The notes beneath the pieces were generated by a model, which saw only the letters and a list, made by a program, of their open reading frames with translations, did no database searches and was not told where the DNA came from. A DNA stretch of 64,000 nt from Undaria pinnatifida (lineage: Eukaryota > Sar > Phaeophyceae > Laminariales > Alariaceae). Positions 1 to 11,800 of the stretch are shown in pieces. Where the stretch lies: assembly GCA_012845835.1 (NCBI GenBank), contig JABAKD010000018.1, forward strand, positions 4,116,229 through 4,180,228, read 5' to 3'. The translations under genes were made by a program, and so were the position numbers. Every line of letters starts with the position of its first letter. Within the stretch, counting starts at the first letter, position 1.

Positions 1-33
1 ACCCCACCTTGACCCGAACCCCAACAGCACAAA

Positions 34-215
34 AGCACTCACGGTACGCTGGGGCAGTTGAAACAGCTACCCCCAGCCCCAACCCAAAATCCAACACTCA
101 CCCTAAAACCCGAACCCAGAACCCCAACCCTTACCCCGCCCTCACCCTGTAACCCCAACACCACAAAAGCACTCACGGTACGCTGGGGCAGTAGGACACG
201 GCTACCCCCCACCCC
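34..215 (-). repeat. Two decayed copies of the exon 13 end and donor
   Basis: CACTCACGGTACGCTGGGGC recurs at about 37 and 171, as at the true exon end (about 1160). The copies read CFNCPSVP and SYCPSVP followed by GTGAGTG, but lack the rest of the exon. They sit in the intron downstream of the true exon, 134 bp apart. Confidence 0.85.
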
Positions 216-460
216 AACCCCAAAATCCAACCCGAACTCGAAACCCAAAAACCCAAAGCACCTACTTGTACCTCCCCACCCTGAGACACATCCTACGGTA
301 CAAGCGCACCATTTTTGTATCTGAGGCTCATAACCACCTAAGGAGGATCTCTTTGCCTTTCAAGCCAAAAAAAAATATCGAAGAAAATGAATGTGCAACC
401 CGATGAACGGAAAAAAAAGAAGTCCACGGCCCTACTGTAGGTACACTGTAGGTAAACAAC

Positions 461-733
461 ACGCGTGCTACGATAGAGGTGCACAACTTTTTTTCGGAGG
501 GGTTTCCTCAATTTGGGAGGTGAAGACCTCTCCCCAAAACAAGAGTTGGAGAAAAATGAAACTGCTTTTACGTACCGGATGAACAAACCCCATGGCCTAG
601 GTGTACAAAACGATCATGAAGAAAAAATGGCCTATGTTTTTTTTTTTTTTCCCCGACGATTTTGGGTTAAGAAGCCCCGTCGTGCAGAAAACAATTTCAG
701 ACGATAAAAAGCGGTACCTCTCTCATAGCATTA
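461..733. mobile_element. GTGCTACGATAGAGGT MITE, copy 1
   Basis: Left end ACGCGTGCTACGATAGAGGT; decayed right end GGTACCTCTCTCATAGCA. Just inside the right end is ACGATTTTGGGTTAAGAAGC, the inverted form of the subterminal block CTTAACCCAAAATCGTCGG found in other copies. Confidence 0.6.
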
Positions 734-760
734 GTCATAGAAAAACAAATCGCAAAAGAC

Positions 761-1135
761 ACGTGCTACGATAAAGGGTGGCATACTTTGGCCAAACGCT
801 TTCTGGATGACACTGCTTTCCCTCCTTGACCCAAAATCGTCGGAGTTCCATTATTTTTTCGCTTTTTTTTTCTTTGTTTTTTGAGGGGGGGGGGTGCCTC
901 TAGAGGCCATGGGATCGATTGTCCATCGGGTGGCATCTTCTTCTCTAAATCAGTTTCCGGGAGGGGAAGAAATATCCTGAAATTACGAATCTCGGGAAAA
1001 AAGAATGCACTTCTACTGTGGCATGAGTCAAAAAACAAGGGTATGGCATTCCCGACGATTTGGGGCTAAGGAGTCCCGTTACTCGGCAAACATTTTCGCG
1101 AAAAAGTGATACGAATACCTATACCGTAGCACGCC
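761..1135. mobile_element. GTGCTACGATAGAGGT MITE, copy 2
   Basis: Left end ACGTGCTACGATAAAGGGTG with TGACCCAAAATCGTCGGAG inside; right end TATACCGTAGCACGCC with CCGACGATTTGGGGCTAAGG inside. TIRs of roughly 90 bp. Confidence 0.68.
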
Positions 1136-1165
1136 CTTAACCCCCTACACCACAACACCACTCAC

Positions 1166-1330
1166 GGTACGCTGGGGCAGTGGAAGCAGTCCGTCAGTCC
1201 GTTCTGTCCGAGCGGCACAGTAGCGAACGCTAGCCTTCCCGCAGCGTGGCATCCTAAGCACAGATTCAAGTCCTTGCTCAATAACGCCTCGCAGCCAAAG
1301 CAGTGCATGTACGCGTTGAAAATCTCACCC
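1166..1330 (-). CDS. JmjC gene exon 13 (CxxC zinc finger), last exon before the left edge
   Basis: 165 nt, phase 2 in and 2 out. Encodes [20 protein letters not shown], then [15 protein letters not shown] and ends [12 protein letters not shown] at CC|GTGAGT. Together with FSCASCR of exon 12 this gives four CxxC pairs, a zinc-binding fold of the kind often appended to JmjC proteins. The family is not identified. Confidence 0.68.
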
Positions 1331-2820
1331 CTGAACAACTCGTCACACGAGGAAAGAAAAGAAAAAGATAAAGAGCGTGCAATGGGGGGAGCGACGGGGG
1401 GGGAGGGGGGGGGGGCGAGAGGGGAGAGGGAGGGAGAAAGGCAAGCGACGGAAGAGGGGGGGGCGAGGGAGCGAGTGGCGGGAAGAGGACGGCACGGGGG
1501 GGAGCGGAGGCGGTCGGAGGAAAGGTAGGAAGAGGGGGAAGAGGTGGGGAGGTGGCAGAGGGGTTTCGGAATATCTCGGAGGCGTGTTTTGTACCAACAC
1601 CTTCGCGCCTGCCTGCGCGGTGCCGAGGCTTGCAGCAAGCACCGCGGCTTTTTGGGGGTGATCGACCACGCCTAAAACCCACAAATCTCAACCCAGCACG
1701 CCTCCCTCCCCGTCTCACCCGCACGAGGTGCAAGAGAAGCCCTCGTCAGCCGAGAGGGGATTGATTACTTGGAGGTGTATACCCCCACCCCCTAAAACAC
1801 CTTTGCCTAAACATCTAACCCTAACCCCCGCACCCCCCACCACGCCTCTCACCGACAGGAAGAGCAAGAAAAAGCCTAATCAGCTAGAAGGGATTGACGT
1901 TTTGGAGGTGTACCCCGCCCCCCCACACACACAAAGCCCTTGCCTGCACTCCTAAGTGCTAACCCCCCTCGCCCCTACCCCCACCAAACACGTGGCTTAC
2001 TGGAAACAAGCGCAAGAAAAACCCTCGTCAGCCGAGAAAGGATTGAAATTTTGGAGGTGTACTCCCCCGCCCGCCCCTGCAACTCCTCCCCCGCAAAAAA
2101 AAATCTCATACGACTACGGTCCACCCCTTAAACACCCCTTGTCAACTCGTACCCCTCAACCCCAACTAAAAATAAAACGCTTCTCAACGGAAGAAGACGC
2201 AAGAGAAGCCCTCGTCAGCCGAGAAGGGACCGACACTTACAAGTCTAGCCCCTCCCCCCAAACAAGCCCTTGCCTACCCTCCAACAAAACCCCTAATTCC
2301 CCTCAACCCTCCCCTCCGCCCCGCCCCCCCAACCCGTACACCCCCCCGCGCGCGCGCGAAAAAACACGCCTCTCACCGGCAGGAGGCGCAAGAAAAGCCC
2401 TCGTCAGCCGAGAAGGGGTTGATTTTTTGCAAGTGCATGGGTACAGATGAATCCACCTCAACCACTGACACCGCTCTTCGCAACGGCTTCTCCATTTCAG
2501 TCATCGCAGCCGCGATAGCCGCGTCTCGTGCCTTAGCTGCAGCGGTTTTGCAGGTCGTAGGTATGGCGTAGGTATGGCGGGGGGGGGGAAGGGGGGGGGG
2601 GGGGGGGGGTTAACTCTCTTCCTGCCTCAAAAAAAAAATCCCACACTAAAGACAGATTGATTGTCCCCAAACCCGGTTGTGCAACTCAGAAAGGTAAAGG
2701 GAGGCGGGGAGAGAGGGATAAGCGTGCGTGACGTTATGTGCGTACAGTACTGATATTGGGCGCCGGGCGGGGGGCGGAGGTGGGGCGAGGGGGGGGGGGG
2801 GGGGGGGGGGGGAAGATGTC

Positions 2821-2854
<34 letters not shown>

Positions 2855-5800
2855 CCCTGTACGCATGAATAGTTATACCTGCCGCCGGACCCAACTTGCG
2901 CTTGCCAGGCCTCGATGGGTTTAGCGTAGGCGTCTTCTCCTTTTTAGCGGCCGATTTGACCTTTCAACAACAACAAAAAAAAAGGGATGAAGCAGCAATA
3001 ATGGCAAACACAACGAAGAGGGACAGCAAAAAAGCAAAGTGAATGGAGGGTGGGGTGATCACATGCAATCAAGCGGAAGATATAATGAAGGAGACTTGGG
3101 TTTTGCGGACCACTCTAATCAACCGTAGATATGGCACGCGTGACTGCCTAGAGGACGGGGGGGGGTGTAACGTTGATTGGCTAACATCGGAGGGCTGATC
3201 GGGCAAAACAGGGGGTAGGGAGTGTTGCTATTGGATTCAGCGAACAGGCGAGCTTGTACTCACGTGAGAAAAAAAGGGGGGGAACATAATTGGTAATGGA
3301 GAACGGAAGCAATCAATCAGCAAATCAAGCCATCAGTCAGTCAACTACCAGGTACACAATCAATCAGCAAACCAAACAAATCACTCAAGCAAGATCAATC
3401 AATCTATTCAATCAATGACATCCGGGCGCCATGTGGGCCCTGCAGCCGGCCAATTCTATCGCCAGGGACGGTCTAGAGGGCTCAAGTCCGGGTGCGATGG
3501 GGCCGGGGCAAGTCCGGGTGCGATGGGGCCGGGATGAAACCAGAGAGGGTGCCAGTTAGGAGCAAGGTGGGGGTGTGCAAGACTCTACATGCACACCCCG
3601 TGCACAATCGAGAGCGTTGTGAGTAGGCTGATTGCAAGTCGCCGACTATTCAATAGTTGGTCAGGAATTACACAGAGCAACGTGCGATAACATCGCGGAT
3701 TCCTGCGCTTATGCATCTCGCGATGTGCTTCATTTCTACAATGAACGCGACCTACGATAGAGGTAGCACTTTTTCGCCAACATATTTTCGCAACGCCCTT
3801 ACAAATGGAAACCTTTCTGGGGAACAAATTTACTTGAGGTTGGTATAAGGAGGGATTTCGGGGTTCTGCAAGAGTTATAACCCAAAATCGTCCGAATGTC
3901 GTCCTTCTCAGTTTTGGCAAAATACTTTTTACCTCCATGCCTTCGTATATAGGTGATGGGTTTTTTTTTTTTTCATTGGGTTGCACTTTCTTAGATTTGC
4001 TAAAAATACGCTTCTGCCTCCGAAAAAAGAAAAAGAGCTCCACTCAAGGCAGGAAAAGGAAGGAGTCTCAGAAAAAGAAAAAAAACAGGGCGCCCCTCTG
4101 CGTAGCATTTTCAAGACTTGAATTAAACACTTGCTTCTACACCCAAGCAATAACTAAAACTCACAGGCCTAGCAAAAATAATATGCCGTGCCACCCCCCC
4201 CCCCCCCCCCCCAAATTCCATAACGCCCCCGCACCTGCAAACCCCACTCCCGCCGCTGTCTCGCCGCGATCTCCTCCAACAGGGGCGCCAACGCCAACAG
4301 CACCCCCAAGTGCCCGCAGCCCCCCTGCCCCCCCCAAGAACCCCTCCACTCTCCCCCCTCGCCCCCTCCCACCCCCACCTCCATGCCCACGTCCCCACCC
4401 CCACCCCCCTCCAATAACGCCAAGTCCGACGTGTGCCTCGCCTCCAACTCCCCCCCCCCCCTACTATCTCCAGCACTCCATGCAGCCGACGTCGGCGAAA
4501 CCGATGCCGGCCAAACTGGAGGCAACGCTGATCCCGGCCAATCCACCGTCGGTAACGGGGGGGGGGGAGGCGGCGTCGCCAACCCCGCTTCCACCGCCAC
4601 TCTCCTTAAAGCCTCGCTAGCCGCCACCGACGCCAGCCTTGCGGACCCCATCGCCGCCCTAGAGGCAGCAGCTGCCGCGGCAGCAGCGGCAGAAGCACCC
4701 CCGGCTATTACAGCAGCTGCTTCCGCGGCAGCTGCTAGAGGCGCCGCCGTTTCCAAGACTTCGTAAGCCGCGCTTGTAGCGGCCGCCATGGCCGCCGCTT
4801 GAGCGCGTACTACGTGTGGTTCTGGAGGTACTATCCAACTGTCTAGGCCGGTCGGTGGGGGGGGGGGGTCTCGATGGGGGGGGGGAGGTGGGGGGGGGGA
4901 GGGGGTCAAGAGATTCCTGCCGGCGGCGATGGTGGCGGTAGTGGACGTGCTAGGGTTGGTGCTGGTGTCGGTGTTGATTTTCGCGATGGTGTTGGCGTTG
5001 GTTGTAGCGTTAGCGTCAGCGTTCGCGTGAGGGTTAGCGTTAGCGGTAGAACTAGTGCTAGCGCTAGCGCTGGCGATAGCGTTAGCTTTTGGGCTAGCGT
5101 TAGCGGTAACGTTAGAGGTAACGTTAGCGTCAGCGGTAGCATTAGCGTTAGCGTTGTTCACGTTCAATTTTGCGTTTGCGTTAGCCATAGCTATAGCATT
5201 AGCGATAGCGTCAGCGTTAGCGTAGGCGTTGGCCTCAGCTTTTTCGAAAGCGTAAGCCTTAGCGCCAACATCATCGCCAACGTTCGCGATAGAACCACCT
5301 TTTGCGTTAACGATACCGTTCGGGGACAGCACCGTACTTTCAGGAGCAAACCCCCATCCGCCCGCCTCCGCCTCCCCCTTGACGACATCCGCCTTGAAAC
5401 AGTCCGTCCCCCCGCGACCACTACCTCGCACCGCAGCTGCCGCTGCCGCCAAAGCCGCAACAAACCCCTCCCTCGTCGTCAAAGCAGCACCGCCGCCACC
5501 ACCATCACCGCCGCCTCCGCCACCGCTACCGCCACCGCCACCACCACCACCACCACCACCACCACCACCACCACCACCACCACCACCACCACCACCACCA
5601 CCACCACCACCACCACCACCACCACCACCACCACCACCACCGTCACCGTCACCGCCGCCGCAGCCACCACGACCAACACCACCACCACGACCTACACCAA
5701 AACCACCACCACCACCAACATCACCGCCACCACGGTCAAGATTCTCCCGCCCTCCCCGTTTCCCTATCGCGCGGAGGGCGCAAGAGACCTCGGTGCCCAG

Positions 5801-8800
5801 CTCCGCTTCCCCTAACCCCGACGGGAGCAATGCCTGAAGCCGCGAAAGGATTTCCAAAGTCGAGGCATGACCGTTCGACTGTTGCTCTTGCTGCTGCAGT
5901 TGCTGCTGCTGCTGCCGCGGAACAAAAGCGCCGTTAGGCGCGGCCGCGGCAGCGTTGGGGGATGGGGTGGAGGTAGGGAAGCAGACGGGGGCTGTGACAG
6001 TCACTCCGTTTACGGCCGCCCCGTGCGTTGCGGCTGTTGGTGCTGGCGCAGAGGGTGGCAGCGGCGGCGGCAGCGGTGGCGTAGGCCCGCTTTTCTCGTG
6101 TGTCGCTGCCGCTGGTGCTGCTGATGGCGCTGGTGGTGCTCGTGGTGTTGGTGCTATTGCTGTTGCTACTGTTGTTGCTGCTGCTACTACTACTCCTGCG
6201 GCTGCTGGTGCTGCCGCTGTTGGTGCTGTCGCTGTTGTTGCTGCTGCTACTCCAGCTGCTGTTGGTGCTGCAGCTGCTACTCCTGCCTCTGCTGTTGTTG
6301 CCGAAGCTTCTGCTCCTCCTGTTGCTGCTCCTCCTGCTGCTGCTCCTCCTTCCCCTCCTCCGCCTGCTGCGGTTGGTACGCCTAGTGACGATGCTCGCGA
6401 GTGGGTCTGTGACGACGACGGTGACGAACACCGAGAACCATCCGCCGCTTGGTTACGGAGAGCATGCACTCGAACGCTGGCGAGCGACGCTTTTGCCGCC
6501 TGCAGAACGAAAGCAGTTGATGCATACATGAACCGGGAGAGGGGAGAGCGGGGGGGAGCAGGGCGGGGGGCGGGAGGGGAGGAGGGGGCGTCGACGTAAT
6601 GGAAATAGAAAAAGAAAGGTGATAGCAAGGGCTAACATTATTAATAGTTTGGTCAAGCAGTGCAACCCCGATCGCAGCACGCCTCCATGGCGAAACCCAA
6701 CGAACCTGCAGAAGGCACGTTTCGACAGGAGCCAGGGACCCAGCGCGAGTTCTCCGGTTGTCGCCGGAGCACTTCAGCGCGTAACCAAGCTCCGACTTGC
6801 AACCCTCGTTGGTCACTCCCTTGAACACCCAGTCCCACGCCACGGAAACGCACACCGAACCGGGGTCCTCCTAAAAATCGGGAGGCATTCGTCAAACGGT
6901 ACACCGGAGGAAAGAGGAGAGGAGGGGGCGAGGAGCGGGGGGGGGGGGTCAAGCTCAGGGTTATGGGGGAGGGGTGGGGGGGGTATATGTCTTCCTTGCA
7001 AGCAGCAGATGTCACCGAACAAACGGGAGAGGGAGGGGGAGGCGGGCGGGGGGGGGGGGAGGGGGGCATCTGACGCGAGTGTTTCCATTCGTGTCAACTA
7101 AGCACGGGGAGGAACTCACGTGGGGTAGCGGTCTCTCCTTCCTGAAGGCGTGTAAGCGGCCCTTGTTGATGTGCACGAACTCCCCCGGCTCGAGGGTGAA
7201 CACGCTCGGGCAGAAATTAAGCTGGCCAGGGGTGCATAAAAGACAAAACAAAACAAGAAAAAAGGGGGTAGAGGCAAGGGCGGGGGATGTGTTACTACCA
7301 GTAGAAGCGCAAAAAAAAAAGTGTACCTGGTATACAGTAAATGTAAAATACAAAAAAACGCACACATACGAAACACACAATGCCGTGTACTTGTATACAC
7401 TTGCCTTTTACCGAACCCACGTTTTGGGTACGAACAACTTGAAAATAGAATGAACAGCCCCTTACAATCGGAAACGGGTTAACGAAAAAAAAAGGTAAAG
7501 AGTCGATACCCCATATCTCGCACCTGCCGCAGGCGCTCTATCGCGTCATCCGAGGGCCACGGCGGTTTCCGCCCCGGACCGTGCGGAAGTTTATAGAGGG
7601 GGTCATCTTGCCCCCCTCCTCCTCCCCCAGCCCCGCCTCCCCCACCCACGCCCCCTGCGGAAACCCCATTCCCCGCCTCCGCCCCTTCCCCCCCCCCTCT
7701 GCCACCCCCACCCCCACCTCCCCCCTCCCCCTCCCCCCAGGCCGCGTCTCCGCTCCGCTCTCGAGAAACCCCTCGAGTGCTAGCCCTTTCTGTTCTGCCG
7801 CCACCGCCGACCACGTGAACAGCCGTCGCGTCTATCCTTCCCGACCCCGACCCCTCCCTCTGCGTGTTCGGCAGCGACTTCTGCTTCGAAAAAAATAAAT
7901 GAAAAAAACGCCGTACCAAATGACAGGACAAAAATCACGGAGGAGGGGGCGTGTGAGGGGTAAGGGGGGGAGGGGGGGGGGGGGTCGGCAACCATGGTAG
8001 GGTAGAGTTTGGTGAACGAGGAAGCGAGCGTCGAGTAAATGGGGAAAGGCGGCGGGGAGGAGAGGTCGGATGGGGGACGGGGGGGGGGGGGGTGTTCACG
8101 TGGCGGGTGTATACAAAAAAGAGGTACCAGGTACCGGGTACGCCTCAGTTCTAACAAGAACAGCGCATGCGATCATGGGATTATGAATGGTACTAGGTAC
8201 GCCCCCAGTCCTAAGAAAAACGGGTGTACCTGATTTCAGCAAACCCCTTTTGCACGACAGGTTCGAATACACTACTTGGAATTAGAACAGGATTTTCTTT
8301 ACTGTAGGAATAGGGTTATAGTCCGACAGTCCCCAGTACGCTTTTCACAGTCGGGCGTTCACGGTGCCGAGGGTTTTGTTGCTCTAAGATAAGAAGCAGA
8401 ATACAAAACACAAAACACAAAACACAAAACACCCACCACACAACACGAAAAAGATCGTGCGCATTATTCCACAGAATACGGTGCAAAGTACCACGCGAGT
8501 CAACATATGGCCATTCCGTCATCAACGACTCACGTAATCTTTTTCCGCTCCACTGCCACCGCCACCACCAAACCCAAAGCCCTCCGAGAGTATCCTTAAG
8601 GCCACGCGTTTGTCCTCCTCCTTATCCAATCGCCGAAGCATGATCACGCGGTTCCGCCCAACAAGGCACTGGTGCCCCGAATCAACTGTACCGTTACCAT
8701 CCTGGTGGAACTGAGTCCAACTGTTGCAGCAAGCGTTATCCGTGAGGGAGGGGGGAGAGGGAGTGGGGGGCGGCGTTACGATCCTGGTGGAACTGAATCC

Positions 8801-11800
8801 AACTGCTCGTGTGGGTTAATAGCAGGCATTATTCATGGCAGCGGGGGGGGGGGGGTCGGAAGGAGTGCCCCGTTATCATCCTGGTTGCACTGAGTCCAAC
8901 TTTTCATGTGGGGTCGCAACAGGCATTGACCGTGAGGAGGGGCGGGGGGGGGGGGGGGAGGCGAACGGGGTTGGGGGGGGTTCAATATTCTTGCCATTGA
9001 CAACTGTCGGTGCGTACACCGGAGAGATACATAGACTAGACAAACTAAATTCTTCCTCCTGTAGTAATCGCTCCGCGAGCTCCGAAAGAAAAACGGTAGA
9101 TCGCTGCCATCTTATTCACAGCTCTTGATGTACCACGTCTTACGCCCTCCCTCCCCCGACAACCCTCTCCGCCTCCCCCCATCCTCCTTCCCCTCGCGCC
9201 GCACCCGACCCCACCCCTCGCCCTTCTCACCTTCCAAGAGGTGCCACGTACAACTTAGGTCAAAGAAAGAACGACCCCTCCCCCCGACCTCCCCTTCCCT
9301 TTCCTCCCTCGTCCCCCCTCCCTCCCCCGCTTCCCCTCCTCACCTTCCAGGAGGAGTCATGTATAAGTTAGGCCCAAAAAATGGCCGACTCTCTCGAGGC
9401 ATGTGCTGCATAGCGCACATCGACCCCCCTGGAAGCAAATCCATCTTAAATTCGCGGGTAAGATTGTTCGCGCATTCTGGAAGGTATCTGATGGAAGCCG
9501 GAGACCGCGAACAGAAACAACGGACGGGGCAGGGGGTGGGTACTCAGTTCATGTATGGCCGTACCATATCGTATGACAGACCCTGGCATCCCCGCATTTG
9601 CGGGGGGGGGGGGGGGGGGGGGGGGGGGAGAAGCGGGGTCAAGCGGTTCTGGAAAAAAAACGGAGGGGAGGGGGGGGGGGGGGGGGGGGGGGGGGGCAGA
9701 AATAAAAAATAATTAAAACTAAACACAAAGTAAAAAACACAAAAAACACAAAACACAAAACACAACACCAACTTTTCACGGAACCAAAAAACAGAAACCA
9801 AAAGTCCGAAATGAAAAACAGCAACAAAATAACATAACTGCAGCAACTCAAGCAACAACAACAACAACAACAACAAGAACAACAGCAATGATACGCTCAC
9901 CTGGTCAAGTCCATATCGGTGAGGTAAACTGACTCCGTCAAAAGCTTCACCGTTCGCGGTCTTCCGTCGAAGCTTGTAAACTGCATGCTGGGCTCCTCCT
10001 CACCACTCCGACCCCTATCCCCCTGCCCCGAACCGCCTGCGCTGCTGCCGCTGCTGCTCCTGCTCCTGCTGCTGTTTCTACTGCTGCAATTTCTGCTGCT
10101 GAAGCTGCCCCTGCGCTTCCCTGTGGGCATGTCGCGATCACCATCACCATCACCACCGCCACCACCACCACCTTCACCACCATCACCACTGCTATCAGCA
10201 TCACCACCAATACTACGGCTACCGCAACCATCACCGCCAACGTTAGCTCCCACCCCCACATCGACAGGCTCCGACCCGTCTACGTCCATGGCATCGACGA
10301 CGGGATCCGGGGACACCCGACCCCCTTCCCCGCCCTCTGCCCCCACTGCTTGCTTCGATGTCACGACGACTGTTGCGGGCGGGTTCTTCGCCATCTTCAT
10401 ACCCGCTCTCATCGCCGCCGCTGCCGCTCCCACCGTTAACATCGTAGACCGTTTTTGCTTCTCCCACTCAGCTTCAGCTTCTTCCTTCTCCTTGCTTCGT
10501 CCTGCTCCTGCTCCTCCTTCTCCTCGCCACCCCTCCCCCCCCCCCCTCTCTTCCCCCCCCTCCTTCCCCTCCCCCTCCCCCTCGCCCTTCTCCTCCTCCT
10601 TCACCCCTTCCCCCTCCTTCTCGTCCTTCCCCTTCCGCCAACCGCGCCTCGATTGCGCTGTTCAGCTCCATTGCTGAGCTGCCGTCAGCCGCAGCGGGAA
10701 CAACAGCAGCAGAATCCGCAGCACTATCAGCACCAGAGCGAGAAGACGCGGCGGAAGAGGAAGTGTGCGCGCTAAACCGCGCAGCCTCCGCTCGCTCGTC
10801 CAGATACCTGGCACAAACAGACCGAAAAAAAATGGGGGGGAGGGTGGGGCGTCAGAACCTGGGCTGTGCTGTATTTACGCCCATTCGCTAGAATTAGACC
10901 AATGTACCAAACTGTTGGTAGGAGTCCACACGATTAGATAGACCTTCCCTCACCCATGACCAGCTTACGCCGCCAGGGGGGTAAAGGGCTACGGGGTTTC
11001 GTAAAGATATTTCGGCTGCAGTAGGGAAGGGGCGGGAGGACGTACTCACTTGTCGGCTGCCTTAGTCATATGACCAGTGACCACGCATCCCTTACGAGAC
11101 CGAGCACCGTTCCTACGCCTAATAGAGACACCTCCAACATTTCGGGGTATTCAGCACGTTTCTTCCATAAATTACATAGAAAAGGAATGCGTATCTTATC
11201 TCCTTCCTGTTTTGCTGTCTGTGGTCGCCATCTATCTCCTAGGATAGCGATCGTTTCTCGCCTCTATCTAATGTATCAAAGTTCTCCATGCCATATCCGT
11301 CTATTTTCCTCATCTCCAACGCATTCCGTTCTTTCTTGTACAGTTCACATTCCCCCACTATGTAGGTTCTACTCTCGTCTGCGTTGCAACAGGGGCATCT
11401 CTTTGGCCTTCTTCCTCCACCCGACTACTGATTTACCGCTTCTTTCTGGCAAGTCCAGGTCTCCTATCCTCAGCACGAAAACTCATTTCACGTTTTCGCG
11501 CAGTCCATTCGGCCGCGTGAATACGTCTCATTTCTATCTCGTCTTGCAACCCGCCGTATATCTCAAAATGCTCTTCCTCATTGACGCCTTTTAGCGCTTG
11601 CCTTTCCCTCACTCTATAATTTTACTCCTGACTTGTACCCCCCAAACTTGTCTATGAACAGCATGTCTTGGTTTCCTCCTACGTCCTTCCAATCTTTTTC
11701 GACTTCTCTACCCCACCTTATTCCAGCTCACCCCCTTTGTCACCTTCTCCTATGCAATCATATCAGCTATTGCTGGCAACGTCTTTTTCGTTGTGTTCCT

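Noticed and set aside
4900-5840. Plus-strand open frames of Val/Ser and Thr/Pro repeats
   Set aside because: Antisense shadows of the hexamer and CCA repeats inside the minus-strand JmjC exon, which alone has phase-compatible neighbours on both sides.
4169-6628. Independent 819-codon gene starting upstream of 6499
   Set aside because: The residues before the AG at 6500 do not continue a gene, while GCGGCAAAAG at 6499 joins the previous JmjC exon in exact phase. Treated as an internal exon.
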